From Spirochaetota bacterium (GTDB taxonomy: Bacteria > Spirochaetota > Spirochaetia > Treponematales > UBA12059): a stretch of DNA of 64,000 nt. Under the pieces are notes generated by a model that saw nothing but the letters and a program-made list of their open reading frames with translations, did not search any database and had not been told where the DNA came from. The translations under genes and the position numbers were made by a program. This document shows, piece after piece, positions 8,417 through 20,706 of this stretch. The stretch's first letter is position 1, and the number at the start of each line of letters is the position of its first letter. The DNA lies in NCBI GenBank assembly GCA_026398615.1, contig JAPLSN010000012.1, positions 62,001-126,000 on the forward strand, written 5' to 3'.

Positions 8417-11101
8417 ATGAAAAAAGCATGGTTACTGTTCGCTTTTTATCTCCTGTCCTCCTGTGTCACACTGAGTCCCGGCCCCGAGACAGGCCTGTTC
8501 GATTTCGCCTTCCCCTGGGATGACGCTTCCCGCACGATCATCGACGTGAGCGCGTTGAATCACGCACCGGCAGGGCGGTACGGACGTGTCCGCGCCGGAG
8601 CCGACGGTCATCTCTTCTTGGGTGACGAACGCATACGGTTCCTGGGCGTCAACATCACGATCGGCGACTGTTATCCCGAAAGGTCCGAGGCGGAGGCGAT
8701 TGCCGGGAGGCTGGCCAAATTCGGGATCAACCTCGTGCGCATGCATCTCGTGGATTACCCTCACGGAGCGCCCTCGGTCATCGACTACACCCGGCGTGAC
8801 AGCAGGCACCTGGACGCGGGCAATTTCGACAGGCTCGAATACTTTGTGTCCGCCCTCAAGAGGAAGGGCATCTACGTCCTGCTTTCGCTGCTCGACATGC
8901 GCCGGTTTTCCTCCGGAGATGGACTGCCTGCTTCCATCGACAAGATGGACCCGAAGGACCAGCAGATCCCCGGCATGTTCGATTCCCGGATGCTGGAGCT
9001 GCAGAAGGAGTTCGCGAGGGATTTCCTCGGGCGGCACAGGTCCTCGTCCGGGGGCAGCTTTCTCGACGACCCAGCCGTGGCGTTCATCGAAGTGCTCAAC
9101 GAGCAGGGGCTCATCCACTCCTGGCGCAACGGGAGGATGGACGCTCTGCCCGCCGGGTTCAGGTCTGCGCTCGGCGTCATGTGGGACGATTTCCTCGAAG
9201 AGAGGTACACACGTTTCGCCGCGCTGAAGGACGCATGGAATGACATCTCGGAGCCCCTTTCGGCAAGGGACATCACCAACGGGGATTTCGCGTCGGGATC
9301 CCTGGCTCCGTGGTGGCTCTCCGTGCAAGCTCCGGCAGCGGCGACGAGCAGCGTCGTGTGGGGCGGATACGGGTCCAATGTGAATGCCGTGAATGTCCGT
9401 GTCACGGACACCAGTGACGTCGATTGGCGCGTGCAGCTGGGATGTTCAACGAGCGTCATTGCCGGGCATCCGTACACGATCCGCTTCAGCGCGAAAGCCT
9501 TCCCAGGCGCGAGGGTGTCGGTCCATGTCACCGAGAAGGGCGGCTCCTGGCAGGTCCTCTACCAGGAGGATGTCGCTCTCACCGAAGCCTGGCAGGATTT
9601 CGAGCTCACCTTCGTTTCGCCGGCGTCACACTCCGAGGCGGTCTTTTCGTTCGCGGGTTTCGCGGCGCGCCGTGGGGACTACGGAATCGCCAGGGTCTCG
9701 TTCCGGCAGGGAGGAACAAGGCCGGGCCTTCTGCCGGGCGAGGGCGGCTTTTCGGATATCGGCATTCTCCTCAGCGCGGACTCATGGCTCAGGACGGAGG
9801 CGGCAAGACGTGACTGGGTTTCATTCCTGCTCAAGAAGGAGCGCGAGTACTGGACAGCGATGAACGGCTTCCTGAAGGAGGAGCTGCACTGCCAGGCGCT
9901 CATCCTCGGCACGCAGGTCGGTTTTTCCGTCCCGAGCCTCATGAGCGAGTTCGACATCGTCGACTCGCACGCCTACTGGCATTACGCCCAGGCGGAGAGA
10001 AACTGGTGGGACTCACCATGGTGGGTCCGCAACGAAACCATGATGGGCGAGGCGAACGGAGGCACGATCGGCGAGCTTTCAGCCAAGAGGGTGGCTGGGA
10101 AACCCTTCATGGTCTCGGAATACAATCACCCCTTTCCGGGCTCTTTCGGGGCCGAAGCCTACCTGGTTCTCTCGACCTACGCGGCGCTCCAGGACTGGGA
10201 TGCCATCATCGCCTATCAGTACGGCGACGGAAAGGGCAATCCGCGGGACGGGATGATCGACGAGTTCTTCGAGATGGCAAACGATGTCGGAAAGTGGGCA
10301 AGCATGCCGCATGCCGCCCTGATCTTCCGCAGGGGCGACGTCAGCGCTGCGCGCCGCTTTGTGTCGGTGCCCGTGAGGGAGTCGGACGAAACGGCTGGCC
10401 TCCCCGGCGCAGCGGTGTTCAAGCTCATCGATGCCTCCGCGGCCGGCGTCCCGGGAAGAGCAGCTCTGGTGCACCGGATCGCCATCGTCGTCGATGGAGA
10501 CAGGCTGCCTCCGGATGCGCTCGATGCCGCAAGTGCCCGGGGCACCGATCCCCGCGAGATGAGATCGGACACCGGCGAGCTGCTCTGGAGCACGAGCGCG
10601 CGCGTCATGACCGTGAACGCGGAAAGGACCAAGGTCGTCGCCGGCCGCTGCATCGGACAGACATACGAGCTGGGCGGGATCACGATCCGACCCCGGGCCG
10701 CACTTCAGGGATGGGCCGTGATCTCCATGAGCCTCCTCGAGGGCGACACGCTGGCGCGGGGCGCCGCGAAAATCCTTCTGACCGCGTGCGGGTTCTCGTC
10801 GAACACCGGGATTGCCTACCGGCTCTATCCGTCCGGGGAGTCCGCTGGCTTTCCGCCTGCAGCGGGCGTCGATATCAACTATATCTCGCCGGGGGCTGCT
10901 CCGACGGTGACGGAGGGGATCGGCGCCGATATTCGCCTGCCATACGCGGCGTCGCGGGTCCGGGTCCATGCGCTTGATGCCACGGGAGCGCCGTCGGCGG
11001 CGGTCCCCGTCACCGCCGACCGCGGTGGCGCGGCCTTCGTCATTGATGCAACGTGGCGGACGGTCTGGTACCAGGTCGAGGTCATTCCTGCCGTCCCTTG
11101 A
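8417..11101 (+). CDS. GH5-like glycoside hydrolase lipoprotein with internal carbohydrate-binding module
   Basis: An 894-residue exported lipoprotein (MKKAWLLFAFYLLSSC; lipidated Cys16). The first catalytic half, about residues 50-280, begins RFLGVNIT and follows a GH5/clan-A pattern: NLVRMHLVD after beta-2 and the proposed acid/base Glu in VLNEQG near residue 227. A CBM4/9-type jelly-roll (about 285-435: ITNGDFASGSLAPWW through GIARVSF) interrupts the barrel. The second half carries the proposed nucleophile in MVSEYNHPF near residue 567. The C-terminal 250 residues look like beta-sandwich domains. The start has GAGGAGAGG upstream; an in-frame TTG at 8402 is less likely. It stands alone and probably degrades an external polysaccharide; the substrate is unknown. 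Confidence 0.8.
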   Translation: MKKAWLLFAFYLLSSCVTLSPGPETGLFDFAFPWDDASRTIIDVSALNHAPAGRYGRVRAGADGHLFLGDERIRFLGVNITIGDCYPERSEAEAIAGRLAKFGINLVRMHLVDYPHGAPSVIDYTRRDSRHLDAGNFDRLEYFVSALKRKGIYVLLSLLDMRRFSSGDGLPASIDKMDPKDQQIPGMFDSRMLELQKEFARDFLGRHRSSSGGSFLDDPAVAFIEVLNEQGLIHSWRNGRMDALPAGFRSALGVMWDDFLEERYTRFAALKDAWNDISEPLSARDITNGDFASGSLAPWWLSVQAPAAATSSVVWGGYGSNVNAVNVRVTDTSDVDWRVQLGCSTSVIAGHPYTIRFSAKAFPGARVSVHVTEKGGSWQVLYQEDVALTEAWQDFELTFVSPASHSEAVFSFAGFAARRGDYGIARVSFRQGGTRPGLLPGEGGFSDIGILLSADSWLRTEAARRDWVSFLLKKEREYWTAMNGFLKEELHCQALILGTQVGFSVPSLMSEFDIVDSHAYWHYAQAERNWWDSPWWVRNETMMGEANGGTIGELSAKRVAGKPFMVSEYNHPFPGSFGAEAYLVLSTYAALQDWDAIIAYQYGDGKGNPRDGMIDEFFEMANDVGKWASMPHAALIFRRGDVSAARRFVSVPVRESDETAGLPGAAVFKLIDASAAGVPGRAALVHRIAIVVDGDRLPPDALDAASARGTDPREMRSDTGELLWSTSARVMTVNAERTKVVAGRCIGQTYELGGITIRPRAALQGWAVISMSLLEGDTLARGAAKILLTACGFSSNTGIAYRLYPSGESAGFPPAAGVDINYISPGAAPTVTEGIGADIRLPYAASRVRVHALDATGAPSAAVPVTADRGGAAFVIDATWRTVWYQVEVIPAVP

Positions 11102-11324
11102 GGAGGACACGCAGCTCGACAACGGAGGGTGACGGCGACCTGGAAAGCCCGACCAAGGAGACGGACATGAAGGAGCGCTTCGCCTGCCGTCCGGTTCTTC
11201 ATGAGCTGCCTTGCCCCAAAGGGCCGGGGACCGCCTCAATAGGCGAATTGAAAATCCCGTCTCCCTGCCGTCGGAAGCCGCGTTAGCGCGGTCGGGCGGC
11301 CATAATTTTTCCTATCACTCGGCT

Positions 11325-11425
11325 TCCGACGTCGTCGAATAGAGGTTCTCCGTGGGTTCGTCGGCGACGAGGAGGTCGGGATCGTTCGCGGGGGTCCGGG
11401 CTATCGCCGCCCGCTGCTGCTAGCC
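11325..11425 (-). pseudogene. Fragment of an ABC transporter ATPase (MacB/LolD-like)
   Basis: The minus strand reads [32 protein letters not shown], i.e. the end of an ABC signature followed by Walker B and the D-loop of a MacB/LolD-type ATPase. Nothing before or after it continues the domain. The rest of 11102-11870 shows no gene I can support: only short frames, and the end of the MFS gene on the right. Confidence 0.55.
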
Positions 11426-11870
11426 AGGTGCTTGCCGATTGTCCTGAGCATCGTACTGCCCAGATGCATGGCCAAAATTCCTGCTACGACCGTGATCGCC
11501 GCGATTCAGATGATCTTTCCAATGTTCCTCACTATTCATGAAGGCGAGGGGAAGAAAGTGCTTGTTTTTTGCCCCGGGCGAAGCGCGCGAAATACGGGAA
11601 TCAGGTCAATACCGGCTTTCTATCTGGTATCAATACACCAATTATGGACAGGACGGCGAAACCGGCGTGCTGCGACGCCTGCCCGAGCGTGAGGGGCGCA
11701 TGGCGCGTGAGGCCGATGTGGAACACGTCCCAGGGGCTGACGCCCAGGCCGGCGTGGATGGTGAAGAGATGCCGACCGCGTAGAGCAGGACCCGAAATAG
11801 AGCGAGGGCATTTTCCCGGCCAGCGACAGGAGCGTGCGCGCGGGATTCCCCGGTTCCGGACGGATCTCGC

Positions 11871-13136
11871 TCATTCCCCCTGACTCCCCTCGTTTTCGGC
11901 TGGCGCGGGGTTTGCCACGCCCTGCAGGCTGGGGGTACCCGGAGCGGCGGAAATTCCCAGGGTGACGAACCAGTTGGCGACGGCGACGGCGGCCCCGGTC
12001 AGGAAGATCCACCGATACCCTTCGGCCCCGCGGACGAGCCAGGCCGCTCCGCCGAGCGCGGGAAGCAGCATCGACATTATGTGGTCGATGGAAACTCCGA
12101 GGGAAAGGGTCGGGGAGAGGTCTTCCGGCTCCGTGACGATGCGGCGGACGTAGACCGCACGGGCCAGGCCCACCGAGTCCCCGGCCGACTGGTCGATCAC
12201 GTAGCACGCGGCCACCACGACGAAAGCCGTTCCCGCCGGCAGGAGTCCGGGCGCGAAGGCGTAGACCACGCAGACGACGGCGGTCACGAGCGATTCCGCC
12301 GAGAGGACCGCGCGCTCGCCGAAACGGTCCGTCAGCCTTCCGGCGATCGGCCGCAAGGCGACCCCGATGCCCGAGATGACAAGGAAGATGGCGGTCATCG
12401 CGGCGACGGGCGCGCGGAAGAGATCGACGAGCATCCACGGTCCGAAGGTGACGAAAAGCTGCTTACGCGCCCCGACCAGGAGGGACAGGACGTAAAACCG
12501 CGCGTAAGCCCTTCGCACGACGAAGCGGACCGCGCCTTTCGCCCGGGGCGCCGGGGCCATCGAGAAAAGAACCGCCGCCGCGAGGAGGTAGGCGGCCGCG
12601 CCGATCGAAAAGAGCACGGCGTACGACGGTTTCGCGACGCGCAGGAGGACGAGCAGGCCGGACGAGCCCGCGAGGATGGCCGCGGTATTAACCGACTGGA
12701 TTCGCCCCAGGATCGATCCGACTTTCCCGTCGCGGGAAAAGCCCATGCCGATGGAGTTGATCAGCGGCATCCAGACGTGCTGGCCGGTGGACAGGGTGAA
12801 GGTCCACAGCATGAGCACGCCGAACCTGGCGGGGATAACGCCGAGCGCGAACATGCCGGCGGCCGCCGCCAGGTTGCCGATGGCGGCGATCCGGGCGTCC
12901 CCGAGGACGGCCAGGAAACCGATGAAGAAGGTGACGAGAAGTCCCGGCAGTTCGCGGGGCAGTTCCAGGAAGGTCCGTTTCGCGGCGTCGAGCGAAAAAA
13001 CCTCGCGCAGGTAATTGTTGAAGACCGATGAGTTCACGCACATCCCCACGCCCACGAGGGCGCAGGCGGCGAGGAAAAGGCGATAATCCCGGTTCGTCGC
13101 CGCGGACCTGCCCGTGGAGGCTGTGGCTGATTCCAT
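11871..13136 (-). CDS. MFS-type transporter
   Basis: A 421-residue polytopic membrane protein with about 12 hydrophobic segments. The central loop RLTDRFGERAVL is typical of the major facilitator loop between helices. The N terminus is short and cytoplasmic (TGRSAATNRDYRLFL). The family cannot be refined further from sequence: efflux of drugs or a sugar/metabolite are both possible. The start codon lacks a strong Shine-Dalgarno. It is transcribed away from the EF-G gene, and a perfect 10-bp dyad (13139-13148 and 13211-13220) sits in the shared promoter region. Confidence 0.82.
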   Translation of the reverse strand: MESATASTGRSAATNRDYRLFLAACALVGVGMCVNSSVFNNYLREVFSLDAAKRTFLELPRELPGLLVTFFIGFLAVLGDARIAAIGNLAAAAGMFALGVIPARFGVLMLWTFTLSTGQHVWMPLINSIGMGFSRDGKVGSILGRIQSVNTAAILAGSSGLLVLLRVAKPSYAVLFSIGAAAYLLAAAVLFSMAPAPRAKGAVRFVVRRAYARFYVLSLLVGARKQLFVTFGPWMLVDLFRAPVAAMTAIFLVISGIGVALRPIAGRLTDRFGERAVLSAESLVTAVVCVVYAFAPGLLPAGTAFVVVAACYVIDQSAGDSVGLARAVYVRRIVTEPEDLSPTLSLGVSIDHIMSMLLPALGGAAWLVRGAEGYRWIFLTGAAVAVANWFVTLGISAAPGTPSLQGVANPAPAENEGSQGE

Positions 13137-13138
13137 GG

Positions 13139-13220
13139 CCGGAGTATAGACGGATTCGACGCGGCGACGATAGCCCGTTTCACCCCTTTACACTGGGGCG
13201 GCATTTTCTTTATACTCCGG
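13139..13220. promoter_or_regulatory. Perfect 10-bp inverted repeat and putative sigma-70 promoter between MFS and EF-G genes
   Basis: CCGGAGTATA at 13139-13148 is exactly mirrored by TATACTCCGG at 13211-13220. On the plus strand a TTTACA (13187-13192), 18-bp spacer and TATACT (13211-13216) form a promoter whose -10 lies in the right half-site, so a dimeric regulator here could block EF-G and MFS transcription together. The rest of 13137-13503 holds no gene; it would be a leader of about 280 nt for EF-G. Confidence 0.4.
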
Positions 13221-13503
13221 AAAGCGACGGGGTTTTTCACTAAACCGTTAAAAAACGTACGACTTTCAAGCGCGGTTGGATCGATGAAAAACCCCGAATC
13301 TACGCATCCGCATCTTTCGCCGCGCGTTCATCATCGTACGTGAGGACGCCGGAAGCGGCATGAATTCCGGGTCTGGCCGGGTCAGGCATGAAGCCGGGAG
13401 CCTGGAAGGCTTTCGGAAACGTGCTGGTTCCGGGGCGGCAAACGGGACGGCGGGGCGCGGCGACGCGGCTACCGTCGAATATCCCCTCGACAGGGGGGAA
13501 CAC

Positions 13504-15433
13504 ATGAGGAACAGCATGGCTTTCGACATCACGAAGATGCGCAACATCGGCATCAGCGCGCATATCGACTCCGGCAAGACAACCTTGTCGGAACGGATCC
13601 TGTTCTATTGCAACAAGATCCACGCCATCCACGAAGTCAAGGGCAAGGACGGCGCCGGCGCGACGATGGACTCGATGGATCTCGAGCGCGAGCGCGGCAT
13701 CACCATCCAGTCCGCGGCCACCAGCGTCCAGTGGATGGACACGACGATCAACCTCATCGACACGCCGGGGCACGTCGACTTCACCATCGAAGTCGAGCGT
13801 AGCTTGCGCGTGCTCGACGGAGCCATCCTGGTCCTCTGCGCGGTGGGCGGCGTCCAGTCGCAGTCCATCACGGTGGACCGGCAGCTCAAGCGCTACCACG
13901 TGCCCCGCCTGGCGTTCATCAACAAGTGCGACCGCACGGGCGCCAATCCCTTCCGCGTCCGCGCCCAGCTCATCGACAAGCTCGGCCTGAACCCCGTGTT
14001 CCTGACCCTGCCGATCGGCCTCGAAGACAAGCTGGAAGGCATCATCGACCTCATCGACATGAACGCAGTTTACTTCGACGGCCCGAGCGGCACCGACCTG
14101 CGGATCGCCGACATTCCCGCCCACCTGCGCGAGGAAGCCGACAAGTACCGCGAGGAGCTGCTCGACACCGCGTCGATGTTCTCCGACGAGCTGGCCGAAG
14201 CCTACCTCGACGGCAAGGTCAGCAACGAGCTCCTCATCGCGGCGATACGGAGAGGCTGCATCGCCGAGCAGGTCGTGCCGATCTTCGTGGGTTCCGTACG
14301 GCCAGCTCACCTACGTCCGGATCTACCAGGGCGCCCTCAAGAAGGGAGACGAGCTGTACAACACGCGCTCGCACCGCCGTTTCAAGGTCGGGCGCCTGGT
14401 CCGCATGCACGCGAACGCCATGGAAGACATCATCGAGGGAACCAACGGCGACATCGTGGCGCTGTTCGGCGTTGAGTGCGCGTCGGGCGACACCTTCTGC
14501 CACCCTGATCTCAACTACGCGATGACGTCCATGTTCGTCCCCGAGCCGGTCATCTCGCTGGCCATCGAGCCCAAGGACAACAAGGCCTCCGACCAGATGG
14601 GGAAGGCCCTCAACCGCTTCACCAAGGAAGACCCGACCTTCCGCACCTACATCGATCCCGAATCGAACCAGACCATCATCCAGGGCATGGGCGAACTCCA
14701 CCTGGAGGTCTACATCGAGCGGATGCGGCGGGAGTACAGGTGCGAGGTGGCGACCGGCATGCCGCAGGTGGCCTACCGCGAAGCCATCACCCAGCGGGCC
14801 GATTTCAACTACACGCACAAGAAGCAGACCGGCGGTTCCGGCCAGTACGGCCGCGTCGCGGGCTTCATCGAGCCCACGACGGGGATGAACTACGAGTTCG
14901 TCAATTCCATCAAGGGCGGGGCCATCCCCACCGAGTTCATCTCCTCGTGCGACAAGGGTTTCAGGGAATCGATCAGGAAGGGCTCCCTCATCGGCTTTCC
15001 CATCGTCAACACGAAGGTCACCATCAACGACGGCCAGAGCCATGCGGTAGATTCCTCGGACATCGCGTTCCATCTGGCGGCCATCGGCGCCTTCCGCGAA
15101 GCCTACGAAAAAGCCAGGCCGGCCATCCTGGAGCCGATCATGAAGGTCGAAGTCGAGGGACCGACCGAATTCCAGGGCAACATCTTCGCGAGCGTCAACC
15201 AGCGCCGCGGCGTGATCACGGCCAGCAACGACGAAGGCTTCTTCTGCCGCGTCGAGGCGGAAGTCCCCTTGGCCGAGATGTTCGGCTATTCGACCGTACT
15301 CCGGTCGCTGACGCAGGGCAAGGCCGAATTTTCCATGGAATTCCTCAAGTATGTCCGCGTTCCGACGCAGATTTCCGAACAGCTCCGCAAGGATTTCGAG
15401 GAAAAGCGCAGGAAGGAACAGCAAGCCAGGTAG
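13504..15433 (+). pseudogene. fusA: Elongation factor G of spdEFG1/mitochondrial type, interrupted by a deletion-frameshift
   Basis: EF-G moves tRNAs and mRNA on the ribosome. The first frame (13504 to about 14290) holds the GTPase domain: [48 protein letters not shown]. The second frame (about 14290-15433) resumes at [25 protein letters not shown] and continues through domains II-V ([44 protein letters not shown]). At the join, roughly 60-65 residues linking the G domain to domain II are missing and the frame shifts. Wording such as ASGDTFCH and RMHANAMED matches mitochondrial EF-G1 and the spirochaete spdEFG1 group. The start has an AGGGGGG site. Since this is normally the essential translocase, an assembly error is as likely as a real pseudogene. 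Confidence 0.8.
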
Positions 15434-15456
15434 GCGGTCGCCTTTTCGCGACCGCC
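15433..15456 (+). terminator. Terminator-like hairpin after EF-G
   Basis: GGCGGTCGC and GCGACCGCC form a perfect 9-bp stem around CTTTTC, beginning at the stop codon. A second, alternative stem using the same GACCGCC pairs with GGCGGTC further on (to 15476) and is followed by a short T run. Confidence 0.55.
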
Positions 15457-15564
15457 GGGCACGGTTCCGGCGGTCGGGCATTTTGCGGTTGCCCGGCACC
15501 GCGAATGCATTATACTTGAAATGGGCACCGCGTTTTCCCTGATCATACCTACGAAGGAGTTCCA

Positions 15565-16269
15565 ATGTTGAAAGAGGAACTAATAAAGAAGAGTCCGGTT
15601 CGAATCCTGGAAAACGGGATCGAAGGCGGACTTAAAGCCGGCAATATCGGCGTCATCGCGAGCCGCAAGGGCATCGGCAAGACCAGCGTCCTTGTCCAGA
15701 TCGCGCTGGACAAGCTCCTGCAGGGCAGGAAGGTGATCCACGTATCCTTTACGACCCACACCAGCTACGTGATATCATGGTATGAGAACATCTTCGCCGA
15801 AGTGGCCAAACGGAAAGGCCTCGAGCAATACGGCGACGTCCACGACGAGCTCGTCAAGAACCGCGTCATCATGAATTTCAACCAGGAAGGCGTCAATACC
15901 GAGCAGATCCTCCGGTCCCTGCGCGCCATGATCGTCGACGGCGGCTTCCGGGCCGACAGCGTGATCGTCGACGGCTTCGATTTCACCCGCGCCACTCCCG
16001 ACCATATCTCCAGGATCCACGCGTTCGCGAAGGAAATGGACCTGGAAGTCTGGTATTCCTGCACCCTGATCGGCGAAGAGCCCCTGTTCGACAGGAACAA
16101 CGTCCCAGTCATCCTGCGGGAGTACCTCGCGGATATCGGCGTGCTTATCGTCCTGGAGCCGAAGACCGAATATATCCATTTCACCGTCGTCAAGGATCAT
16201 GAACGCATGAATCCCGCAGAGCTCCATATCAAGCTCGACGCCAAGACCCTGCTCATCGCCGAGGCTTGA
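15565..16269 (+). CDS. KaiC/RecA-like P-loop ATPase of unknown role
   Basis: The 234-residue cytoplasmic protein starts after a clean AAGGAG site. Residues 28-45 read GNIGVIASRKGIGKTSVL, a Walker A loop (GIGKTS) in the position used by KaiC/RadA-type ATPases. A hydrophobic strand ending SVIVDGFDF (about 131-139) is the likely Walker B, followed by ATPDHISRIHAFAKEMDLEVWYSCTL, as in RecA-fold proteins. No DNA-binding or second KaiC domain is present. I recognise the fold but no specific family. It stands alone, with hairpins on both sides. Confidence 0.65.
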   Translation: MLKEELIKKSPVRILENGIEGGLKAGNIGVIASRKGIGKTSVLVQIALDKLLQGRKVIHVSFTTHTSYVISWYENIFAEVAKRKGLEQYGDVHDELVKNRVIMNFNQEGVNTEQILRSLRAMIVDGGFRADSVIVDGFDFTRATPDHISRIHAFAKEMDLEVWYSCTLIGEEPLFDRNNVPVILREYLADIGVLIVLEPKTEYIHFTVVKDHERMNPAELHIKLDAKTLLIAEA

Positions 16270-16314
16270 CGGGCCTGCGGCGGCTTGAAACCCGCCGACT
16301 GGCCCGGCGCTGCA

Positions 16315-16344
16315 CGCGGTTCCATCGCTTCAGGGGGAACCGCG
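16315..16344 (+). terminator. Hairpin between ATPase and exported protein genes
   Basis: CGCGGTTCC pairs perfectly with GGAACCGCG around a 12-nt loop, followed shortly by a T-rich stretch. A second GC stem (16271-16303, GGGCC...GGCGG...CCGCC...GGCCC) precedes it. Together they probably terminate the ATPase gene. Confidence 0.45.
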
Positions 16345-16475
16345 TTGCCATTTTCGGGGCCTTGGCCCGTATTCATGCGCGCGTCGTTGAAAACCCGGAC
16401 ATTTTTCGATACAGTTGAATGATGTTTTCCGTTTTCCGTGCAGTCACGGAATTCCAGCTCTTTAAAGAGGTGTTT

Positions 16476-18245
16476 ATGCGGAACATACTGAAGCGGGGCC
16501 TTATCGTCCTCACGATCGCATCGATCCTGGCGACCGGTGCCTGGGCCGCGGACGACGCGGGCGCCATGATCCCGGCCGATTCCTACGTCGCCGTCGTCGT
16601 GAAGTCGCCCAAGAAGATGCTCTCGTCCGTCGACGCTTTCCTGAAGGCGGCCAAGCTCGATTCCTACTTCCCCGAGGGCACGACCTCGCTCGCCGAATCC
16701 CTCCTCAAGGCGGATAACGAAGAGTACTCCGCCGTTCTCAAGGAAATCGATCTGACCAAGCCCCTCGTCGTCGCGATCGTGCCCGGCCCGGACAAGACCA
16801 TGGGCTTGCAGGCATGGATCCCGGTCCTGCGCGGCAAGGCTTCCGTCGACGCCATGCTCCCCGATTCCTCCGACGACGTCAAATACGCCATCGTCGGGAC
16901 CTATGCCGTTCTCGTGAAGGGCGTCGACGCGCCCAAGGCCCTTCCCGCCAAAAGGGCCGACGCTCCCTGGCTGGCTCTCCAGCCTGACGACGCCCTGGCC
17001 TTCTGGGTCAACTGGGAAAAGGGACGTGCCGATTTCGGCGACGGCTTCTTCCTGAAGCTCGGCAGCATCGGCTCTTCGTACTCCGAGGAAAAACGCTGGT
17101 ACGACGAGAAAGGCTGGTTCCCCGCCACCGGTTCCGACGAAAAAGCGGAGGACGAAGCCCTCTCGGCGCTCAAAGCCCTCGCAGCGGAAATCCGCTCCTT
17201 CGGCGGCATGGCCCGCGCGGACGCCGATGGCGTCTCCTGGCAGTTCGCCTGCGCGACCACCCAGAAGGGAACCCTTCACGACGTGACGTCCGCCTTCTCG
17301 ACCCTCAAGCCCGGCATTCCCTTTTCGAAGTACGCCGAAGGAGGCAAGCTCGTCTCCGTCGTGTGGAACTATCCGCCCGAAGTGGCCAAGATCGTCCAGA
17401 AACTGTACGCCCAGGCGTTCGCTTCCCTCGGTGAAAGTTTCATCGCCTACTTCAACAAGGTCGGCGAGATGAACGCCTTCATCGGCTCCAACGCGGCCAT
17501 GTCCTTCGATTTCTCCATCGATCCCAAATTCATGGCCGAAGCCGGCAACGCCCAGACGGCCCCGGCGCAGCGCGCCCTGCTCGACAAGTACCTCAGGATC
17601 AACCTCGCCTCCGTCTTCGAGCTCAAGGATACCCAGGGGTACCGGAAACAGCTGGCTCCCTGGATGAAAGAGCTCCTCTCCGGCGAGCTCATGACGGGGC
17701 TCATGGCCCAGGTCGGCATGACCTTCAAGCCCGCACTCGAAGTTTCCACCGTGGACGGCTACCCGGTGGATTCCATCCGGCTCAACCTGGGCATGGACCC
17801 AAGCCGCCTGGAATCGATGGACAAGGACGGCCGCGACACGGTCGTCATGATCCTCGACTTCTTCAATGAAAAGCTGGGCATCCGCTACGCGTACCGGGAC
17901 GGTCGCGCATACGGCGGTTTCATGACCGCCAAGGAAGCCGCCGCCTATGCCGGCAAGGACGTCGCGGTCAAGCGCATGGATTCGGCCAGGAGCTATGTTG
18001 CCTTCGCGAAGACCTTGCCCTCTGACGCACGCCTGCTGGCATCGATCTCCTTCGGGCGGATCGCCTCCATCATGACGGCCGTCGCGCCGCAGTTCGTGTC
18101 GGGCATCGACGTGAACGCCCTCGGGGATGCCTATTTCTTCGGCGGCGTTTCCCGCGACGCGTTCTCGGCCGGCATGTGGCTCTCCGCGTCCGACATCGGC
18201 ACGGCATCGGGACTCGTCATGACCCTCATCGGCGGGGGGAAGTAA
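16476..18245 (+). CDS. Exported protein of unknown function
   Basis: The 589-residue protein has a Sec signal peptide (MRNILKRGLIVLTIASILATGAWA, cleavage after AWA) and no further membrane segments. The start is fixed by AAAGAGG seven bases upstream. The mature protein is a mixed alpha/beta chain with repeated segments of the type DSYVAVVVKSPKKMLSSVDAFLKAA and SARSYVAFAKTLPSDARLLASIS. This arrangement recalls DUF3352-like envelope proteins, but the similarity is too loose to name it. No catalytic motif is evident, and the gene appears monocistronic. Confidence 0.7.
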   Translation: MRNILKRGLIVLTIASILATGAWAADDAGAMIPADSYVAVVVKSPKKMLSSVDAFLKAAKLDSYFPEGTTSLAESLLKADNEEYSAVLKEIDLTKPLVVAIVPGPDKTMGLQAWIPVLRGKASVDAMLPDSSDDVKYAIVGTYAVLVKGVDAPKALPAKRADAPWLALQPDDALAFWVNWEKGRADFGDGFFLKLGSIGSSYSEEKRWYDEKGWFPATGSDEKAEDEALSALKALAAEIRSFGGMARADADGVSWQFACATTQKGTLHDVTSAFSTLKPGIPFSKYAEGGKLVSVVWNYPPEVAKIVQKLYAQAFASLGESFIAYFNKVGEMNAFIGSNAAMSFDFSIDPKFMAEAGNAQTAPAQRALLDKYLRINLASVFELKDTQGYRKQLAPWMKELLSGELMTGLMAQVGMTFKPALEVSTVDGYPVDSIRLNLGMDPSRLESMDKDGRDTVVMILDFFNEKLGIRYAYRDGRAYGGFMTAKEAAAYAGKDVAVKRMDSARSYVAFAKTLPSDARLLASISFGRIASIMTAVAPQFVSGIDVNALGDAYFFGGVSRDAFSAGMWLSASDIGTASGLVMTLIGGGK

Positions 18246-18324
18246 GGCTTTTATCGCGGTACTCCCGCGACGCGCTCTTGCGGATCATCCCGAAGGGGCA
18301 GTCAAGAAACCACGGGGAGAATGA

Positions 18325-18385
18325 TTCAAGTCTCCCCTCTTTCCTCCCCTCCGTGTCTTCGCGGTGAACCCTCCCGCGATTCTTG
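18325..18385 (+). repeat. Degenerate copy of an interspersed CACGAAGACACGGAGG-type repeat
   Basis: The minus strand reads TTCACCGCGAAGACACGGAG, a form of a repeat often seen between genes of environmental bacteria. A longer relative occurs at 38330-38470. Confidence 0.4.
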
Positions 18386-18447
18386 TCGGAAATGCGGGTT
18401 GATGGCGTTCAATGCCCCCTTGCCTGGACGAGGCTCTTGCGGGCACT

Positions 18448-20599
<2,152 letters not shown>

Positions 20600-20706
20600 C
20601 CGGCTGCCCGGAAACCCCGGGATTTTTCCGCAGGCACGGGGCGGATACGGTTTATTTGGACCGGAAGCGCTTTACCGCGGCAGCCTGCCGAGGGTAGAGT
20701 CACGGC

